Positions 7,210 to 10,193 of a stretch of 10,193 bases of DNA are shown in pieces. The notes under the pieces were generated by a model. The model was given only the letters and a program-made list of their open reading frames with translations, did not search any database and was not told where the DNA came from. The DNA is from an uncultured Bacilli bacterium. GTDB lineage: Bacteria; Bacillota_I; Bacilli_A; RF39; UBA660. Both the position numbers and the translations under genes were made by a program. The stretch is taken from NCBI GenBank assembly GCA_947598425.1, contig CANQFH010000037.1, forward strand, positions 1-10,193, given 5' to 3'. Every line of letters begins with the position of its first letter. Position 1 is the first letter of the stretch.

Positions 7210-7956
7210 ATGCGTAAGAATTTGGTTTTATTGGTAATTATTTGCTTGTTGATAATACCTCTACCTACTAGTGCCTTGTCCATAAGTGATTATCATACTT
7301 TGAATTTTGAAGAAGCTTTAGAAGATGAAGAAATAGCTAAAGCTTATTCTAGTTATAAAGAAAATAATAAACAAATTACAATATATCTTTTTAGAGGTAA
7401 AGGTTGTTCATTTTGTAGATCATTTTTGACATTTTTAAATAGTATTACTGATGAATATGGTAAATATTTTAAAGTAGTTTCTTTTGAAGTATGGCATGAT
7501 ACCAATAATAAAGCATTATTAAATGCGGTGGGAGATTATTTGGATGTCGAAGTAAAAGGTGTTCCTTATATTGTAATTGGTGATAAAGTATTTCCTGGTT
7601 ATAATAATACTTTTGATGATAGTATCAAAAATGCCATCAAAGATTTATATAATAGTAATAATCGTTATGATGTCTTTAAAAAGATGGATAATATTGAAGT
7701 AGATAAAGAAGATAATAATGCTAATGTTATTAATAATAACAATAATAATACTAACAATAATATAGATAATCAAACATATAGTAAAGAAAGTTCTAGTAAT
7801 AATAAAAATAATAATGGAATAGTAATCTTATGTAATTTTATATTTACAATGATTAGTACTCTTATAATCGTGGTAGTTATCTGTTTAAATAATAATAGTA
7901 TTAATAAAAGAATTAATGAAATTAAGAAAGAAGGTAATTATGAAAAAAATATTTAA
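7210..7956 (+). CDS. Exported thioredoxin-fold protein with CSFC motif and C-terminal membrane anchor
   Basis: This is a putative surface thiol-disulfide protein of 248 residues. It has a signal peptide (1 to about 22, ending PLPTSA). The thioredoxin fold spans about 30-150: a beta strand, ITIYLFRGKGCSFCRSFL with the redox pair C66/C69, and the cis-proline loop GVPYIVIGD (P119). A low-complexity linker rich in Asn follows (about 165-203), then a TM segment near 204-226 and a basic cytoplasmic tail. The protein is therefore anchored at its C-terminus with the active site outside. It is less similar to the two other thioredoxin-fold proteins downstream than those are to each other. Its 3' end overlaps the lipoprotein gene by 17 bases, so the two are one operon ending at the 8656-8681 terminator. 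Its redox partner and direction (reductase, oxidase or isomerase) cannot be told from sequence. Confidence 0.85.
   Translation: MRKNLVLLVIICLLIIPLPTSALSISDYHTLNFEEALEDEEIAKAYSSYKENNKQITIYLFRGKGCSFCRSFLTFLNSITDEYGKYFKVVSFEVWHDTNNKALLNAVGDYLDVEVKGVPYIVIGDKVFPGYNNTFDDSIKNAIKDLYNSNNRYDVFKKMDNIEVDKEDNNANVINNNNNNTNNNIDNQTYSKESSSNNKNNNGIVILCNFIFTMISTLIIVVVICLNNNSINKRINEIKKEGNYEKNI
7730..7770 (+). repeat. AAT/AAC trinucleotide tract coding an Asn-rich linker
   Basis: The tract is a near-perfect run of AAT and AAC codons, interrupted by ACT and ATA-GAT, coding mostly Asn in the linker between the thioredoxin domain and the membrane anchor. A second shorter AAT-rich patch lies near 7798-7815. Codon-level slippage would change linker length without a frameshift. 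Confidence 0.75.
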
Positions 7957-8653
7957 TTTAGGAATAATTTTAATTTTAGTGCTATCTTTAGTCGGAGCTT
8001 GTAGTAAAAAAGAAGAAGAGAAACAATTAAGTGATGCTGAAAAGTTTAAAGAAGAATATGAAAGTGTTAATGGTAAAACTAATGATAATGGTAAAGATTA
8101 TCGTAATTTAGACATATCTATAGATAATCCAATAGTTTATAAGAGTGCAGCTGAAGTAATAGATATGATTAATAATAAAGAAACATTTATTGTTTATTTT
8201 GGTTATAATACTTGTCCATGGTGCCGTAGTGTAATTACCACTTTATTTGATGTTGCTAAGAGTAATTATGTAGATAAAATTTATTATGTAGATATTCATG
8301 ATATTAGAGATACTTTAGAATTAGATGATGATGATAAAACGGTCAAAACTAGTAAAGAAGGTAGTGAAGATTACTATAAATTATTAGAGGCTTTAGATAA
8401 TGTCTTAGAAGATTATACCCTAACCAATAGTAAAGGTAAAACAATTAAAACTAAAGAAAAGAGAATTTTTGCTCCTAATGTAGTTTCTATAGTTAAAGGA
8501 GAAGCTAAAGCCTTAGATACAGGTATTTCTAGTAAACAAAAAGATGGTTATATGGAATTAACTGAAGAAATGATTAATGAGACAACTAAGAAGTTTAATG
8601 AAGTATTTAAACCATACTTAGATGCCACAGAATCTTGTAATGAAGGTTGTTAG
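7940..8653 (+). CDS. Thioredoxin-fold lipoprotein with CPWC motif and C-terminal cysteine pair
   Basis: This 237-residue surface lipoprotein is a likely thiol-disulfide oxidoreductase. The signal peptide ends in LSLVGAC, with C21 as the lipidated residue, and is followed by a charged spacer. The thioredoxin-like domain covers about 65-195: FIVYFGYNTCPWCRSVITTL with redox pair C92/C95 and cis-proline P179 in FAPNVVSIVKG. A helical insertion of about 60 residues (GSEDYYKLLEALDNVLEDY) lies between. The chain ends with C233 and C237 (CNEGC), a second pair absent from its paralogue at 9229. The start is the ATG at 7940, with GAAGG five bases upstream and directly before the lipoprotein signal. An in-frame ATG at 7916 lacks a ribosome site and would spoil the signal peptide. 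It overlaps the CSFC gene by 17 bases. The family resembles thioredoxin-like proteins often labelled bacteriocin transport accessory in Firmicutes; no bacteriocin gene is seen here. Confidence 0.87.
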   Translation: MKKIFNLGIILILVLSLVGACSKKEEEKQLSDAEKFKEEYESVNGKTNDNGKDYRNLDISIDNPIVYKSAAEVIDMINNKETFIVYFGYNTCPWCRSVITTLFDVAKSNYVDKIYYVDIHDIRDTLELDDDDKTVKTSKEGSEDYYKLLEALDNVLEDYTLTNSKGKTIKTKEKRIFAPNVVSIVKGEAKALDTGISSKQKDGYMELTEEMINETTKKFNEVFKPYLDATESCNEGC

Positions 8654-8655
8654 AT

Positions 8656-8681
8656 AAAAGCAAGACAATGTCTTGTTTTTT
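8656..8681 (+). terminator. Intrinsic terminator of the CSFC-CPWC thioredoxin operon
   Basis: CAAGAC (8661-8666) pairs with GTCTTG (8670-8675) around AAT, with flanking A-T pairs and a run of six T (8676-8681). It begins three bases after the lipoprotein stop codon. Confidence 0.85.
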
Positions 8682-8700
8682 AGTTTAAAAAGTTAACTAC

Positions 8701-8729
8701 TTGTCATAGATAATATCGTTTGTTATAAT
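8701..8729 (+). promoter_or_regulatory. Sigma-A-type promoter TTGTCA-N17-TATAAT
   Basis: The -35 TTGTCA (8701-8706) and -10 TATAAT (8724-8729) are separated by exactly 17 bases, with an added TGT extension at 8721-8723. This is the best promoter in the window. A palindrome AGTTAACT (8691-8698) lies just upstream. The predicted start near 8736 gives a leader of about 13 bases, made almost entirely of two GGTAGT copies. Confidence 0.85.
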
Positions 8730-8748
8730 TATTTATGGTAGTGGTAGT

Positions 8749-9171
8749 ATGAATAAGTTAAGAAAAGTATTATTAACAGTTATACTTGTAATGTTATTAA
8801 TATTAATAGGAATAGGAGTTCTTTATTTATTTAGAGATAAAGAATATCAATTATATTTACCTGATCAAGAATTAATAGTAAGCTTTAATATTGAACAAAA
8901 CTCTAATAGTAAACTTATAAGTACTGAAGAAGATATAATAAATGTATATAATGTTATCAAAGGAGATAATCGCCTTACAGTTATTCCTAGTAAAGATGAA
9001 AGTTTTGGAACCATTAATAATATAGTCATTATTAATTTAAATTATGAAGAGAAAGTAGCCAGTACTTATTACTTATATTTAAAAGATAATACATATTATT
9101 TAGAACAACCTCTTAATGGTATTTATGAAGTTACTAAAAATGAATATGAGCAAATATTAGAATATTTATAA
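8749..9171 (+). CDS. Small membrane-anchored protein, DUF5301-like
   Basis: This is a 140-residue protein of unknown function with an N-terminal TM anchor (about residues 7-28) and an outer domain of about 110 residues without cysteines. The C-terminal block, with STYYLYLKDNTYYLEQPLNGIYEV and a final YEQILEYL, resembles what I remember of the DUF5301 family of Firmicutes; this assignment is from memory and moderate. The ATG is preceded by GGTAGTGGTAGT (8737-8748), which serves as the ribosome site. The gene has its own strong promoter and sits between the two paralogous thioredoxin-fold genes. The small-membrane-protein-then-thioredoxin order at 8749/9229 repeats that at 6702/7210, though the two small proteins are not evidently related. 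Confidence 0.8.
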   Translation: MNKLRKVLLTVILVMLLILIGIGVLYLFRDKEYQLYLPDQELIVSFNIEQNSNSKLISTEEDIINVYNVIKGDNRLTVIPSKDESFGTINNIVIINLNYEEKVASTYYLYLKDNTYYLEQPLNGIYEVTKNEYEQILEYL

Positions 9172-9178
9172 GATAAAT

Positions 9179-9207
9179 TTGCAATAAATAAATATTTATA
9201 GTAAAAT
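9179..9207 (+). promoter_or_regulatory. Sigma-A-type promoter TTGCAA-N17-TAAAAT
   Basis: The -35 TTGCAA (9179-9184) and -10 TAAAAT (9202-9207) are separated by 17 bases, and the -10 ends 21 bases before the ATG at 9229. The predicted transcript start is near 9214, immediately ahead of AGGTGG (9215-9220). No terminator separates it from the DUF5301-like gene, so read-through is also possible. Confidence 0.7.
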
Positions 9208-9228
9208 TTTATTTAGGTGGTAGTAAAG

Positions 9229-9909
9229 ATGGATAAGAAAAATAAACAATTTTTAATAATATTAATTATTTTAACTATCGTAGTTATAGCTTTAGGAGTT
9301 TATGGTATACTTACAAATAAAAATACTTCTGCTAATAAGTTTCGTAATGATTACATGGAACTTAATGATAAAAATAGTGAAGGAACTGATTATACCTATC
9401 CTCAAGTAGTATTAAGTGATAAGAATTTAATAAAATATATAAATGAGGAAGAAGCAGTAGATATTATAAAAAATAAAAGTGGTGTTATTTATTTTGGCTT
9501 TCCGGCTTGTTTAAAATGCCGTAGTATTGTTAGCACTTTAGTTAAAGTTTCTAATGATTTAAAAGAACCAATATATTATTTAGATGTAGCAAATATCATG
9601 TCTAGTTTTGAATTAATTGATGGTAAATTAAATAAAATTAAAGATGGTAGTGAAGGATATTATAAAATATTAGATAGTTTAAGTAGTATATTAGAAAATT
9701 TTTATTTAGAAGATGAAAATGGTAATAAGTATGAAACTGAAGAAAAAAGATTAAATACCCCAAGTGTTATCGCTATTAAAGATGGTCAAATTACAGATTA
9801 TCATTTTGGTTCTGTAGCAACTCATACAAATCCTTATAATAAATTATCTACAGAAGAAGAAAAAGAATTAGAAAATATATATATTAATTTAATTAATAGT
9901 AAAAATTAA
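9229..9909 (+). CDS. Membrane-anchored thioredoxin-fold protein with CLKC motif
   Basis: This 226-residue protein is clearly a paralogue of the lipoprotein at 7940, but is held by an uncleaved N-terminal TM (about residues 8-28) rather than a lipid. Shared blocks occur in the same order: a D-Y segment before the fold, a strand reading VIYFGFPACLKCRSIVSTL (redox pair C94/C97), IYYLDV, GSEGYYKILDSLSSILE, and EKRLNTPSVIAIKDG with cis-proline P178. The dipeptide between the cysteines is Leu-Lys, unusual for the fold. It lacks the C-terminal cysteine pair of the paralogue. Start choice: a GTG at 9217 is in frame but lies inside the ribosome site AGGTGG (9215-9220). The ATG at 9229, eight bases after it, is the real start. 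It has its own promoter. Its probable role is extracytoplasmic thiol exchange; partner and direction are unknown. Confidence 0.87.
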   Translation: MDKKNKQFLIILIILTIVVIALGVYGILTNKNTSANKFRNDYMELNDKNSEGTDYTYPQVVLSDKNLIKYINEEEAVDIIKNKSGVIYFGFPACLKCRSIVSTLVKVSNDLKEPIYYLDVANIMSSFELIDGKLNKIKDGSEGYYKILDSLSSILENFYLEDENGNKYETEEKRLNTPSVIAIKDGQITDYHFGSVATHTNPYNKLSTEEEKELENIYINLINSKN

Positions 9910-9916
9910 TGATAAG

Positions 9917-9925
9917 TGATATAAT
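9917..9925 (+). promoter_or_regulatory. Extended -10 promoter TGATATAAT
   Basis: A TGn motif (9917-9919) is fused to a perfect TATAAT (9920-9925), 24 bases before the ATG at 9950. There is no clear -35. AAGGTG (9939-9944) is the ribosome site of the following gene. Confidence 0.6.
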
Positions 9926-9949
9926 TATAAAAGATAAAAAGGTGATACA

Positions 9950-10193
9950 ATGGCTAAGAAAAAAGAGAAAGTTGAACTAGATAATATTGAATTACGTCCT
10001 CAAGTAATTGGAACAGTATATCAAAAGAAAAGTAACCTAGGAAGAGTTATTTTTATCTTTATTGCCTTTATTTTAGCTGTTTATTATATAAATGATATTA
10101 GTTTGTTTATTAATAATTTATTAGGTAGACAAACGGCTGAAACTATTAGGAATCCTGAAGATAATAAAGATAAACCCAATAATAATGAAGAAG
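9950..10193 (+). CDS. Single-TM protein of unknown function (3' end cut by window)
   Basis: The reading frame is open from ATG 9950 to the window end (81 codons). It is preceded by the strong site AAAAGGTGAT, five bases from the ATG at the closest G. The N-terminus is a lysine-rich cytoplasmic stretch of about 32 residues (MAKKKEKVELDN...). One TM segment follows near residues 33-52 (VIFIFIAFILAVYYI), then an outer part that turns into an Asn/Asp/Lys/Pro-rich low-complexity stretch by residue 70. That layout suggests a type II membrane protein with a flexible linker leading to an outer domain that is not in the window. I do not recognise the family. Confidence 0.75.
   Translation, partial: MAKKKEKVELDNIELRPQVIGTVYQKKSNLGRVIFIFIAFILAVYYINDISLFINNLLGRQTAETIRNPEDNKDKPNNNEE

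Noticed and set aside
7210..9909. A bacteriocin or lantibiotic biosynthesis locus
   Set aside because: Thioredoxin-like accessory proteins and an ABC/two-component set hint at it, but no small leader-type precursor peptide, modification enzyme or peptidase-containing exporter is visible, and the gaps are too short to hide one.
1..10193. UGA-recoding (mollicute-type code), tRNA, CRISPR array or insertion sequence
   Set aside because: Trp is coded by TGG and no gene needs an in-frame TGA. No cloverleaf, repeat-spacer array, transposase or terminal repeats were seen.

Overview
The window is about 10.2 kb of very AT-rich DNA (roughly a quarter G+C by eye) with every gene on the + strand and all gaps under 100 bases. 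It uses the standard bacterial code: Trp is TGG, stops are TAA/TAG, and no in-frame TGA was needed. The codon bias, AGGAG/GGTG-type ribosome sites, sigma-A-like promoters, a glycerophosphodiesterase with a membrane domain, and lipoproteins all fit a low-GC Bacillota. An uncultured gut Bacilli or Erysipelotrichia-like lineage is likely; this is inferred from style, not from a marker gene. No mobile element, RNA gene or CRISPR array is visible.

Layout. (1) Positions 2-1504: the 3' part of a membrane-anchored glycerophosphodiester phosphodiesterase, cut by the window start. (2) 1568-4763: an ABC exporter-type pair (ATPase plus an 840-residue double-FtsX permease) behind a candidate promoter carrying a GTAACTT direct repeat, and closed by a small hairpin terminator. 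(3) 4814-6659: an OmpR-type response regulator and its overlapping sensor kinase with their own extended -10 promoter, probably controlling the ABC pair. (4) 6702-9909: a run of small exported or membrane-anchored proteins. These are a cyclophilin-like fold protein, a thioredoxin-fold protein with CSFC, a thioredoxin-fold lipoprotein with CPWC, a DUF5301-like protein, and a second paralogue of the lipoprotein that is membrane-anchored and carries CLKC. (5) 9950-end: the start of a single-TM protein of unknown function, cut by the window end.

How they may work together. The ABC/two-component block looks like a sense-and-export module for an envelope stress or a peptide. It does not have the classical BceAB/BceS architecture. 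The downstream block looks like a surface thiol-disulfide (protein folding or repair) set, with three thioredoxin-fold proteins carrying three different CxxC dipeptides within about 2.7 kb. No DsbD/CcdA-like electron donor and no DsbB/VKOR-like oxidant is in the window. The permease has one CX4C pair in its first outer domain, which would be a possible client, but that link is speculative.

Most units appear to have their own promoter, with a -10 box only 16-24 bases before the start codon. This gives predicted leaders of only about 10-18 bases.
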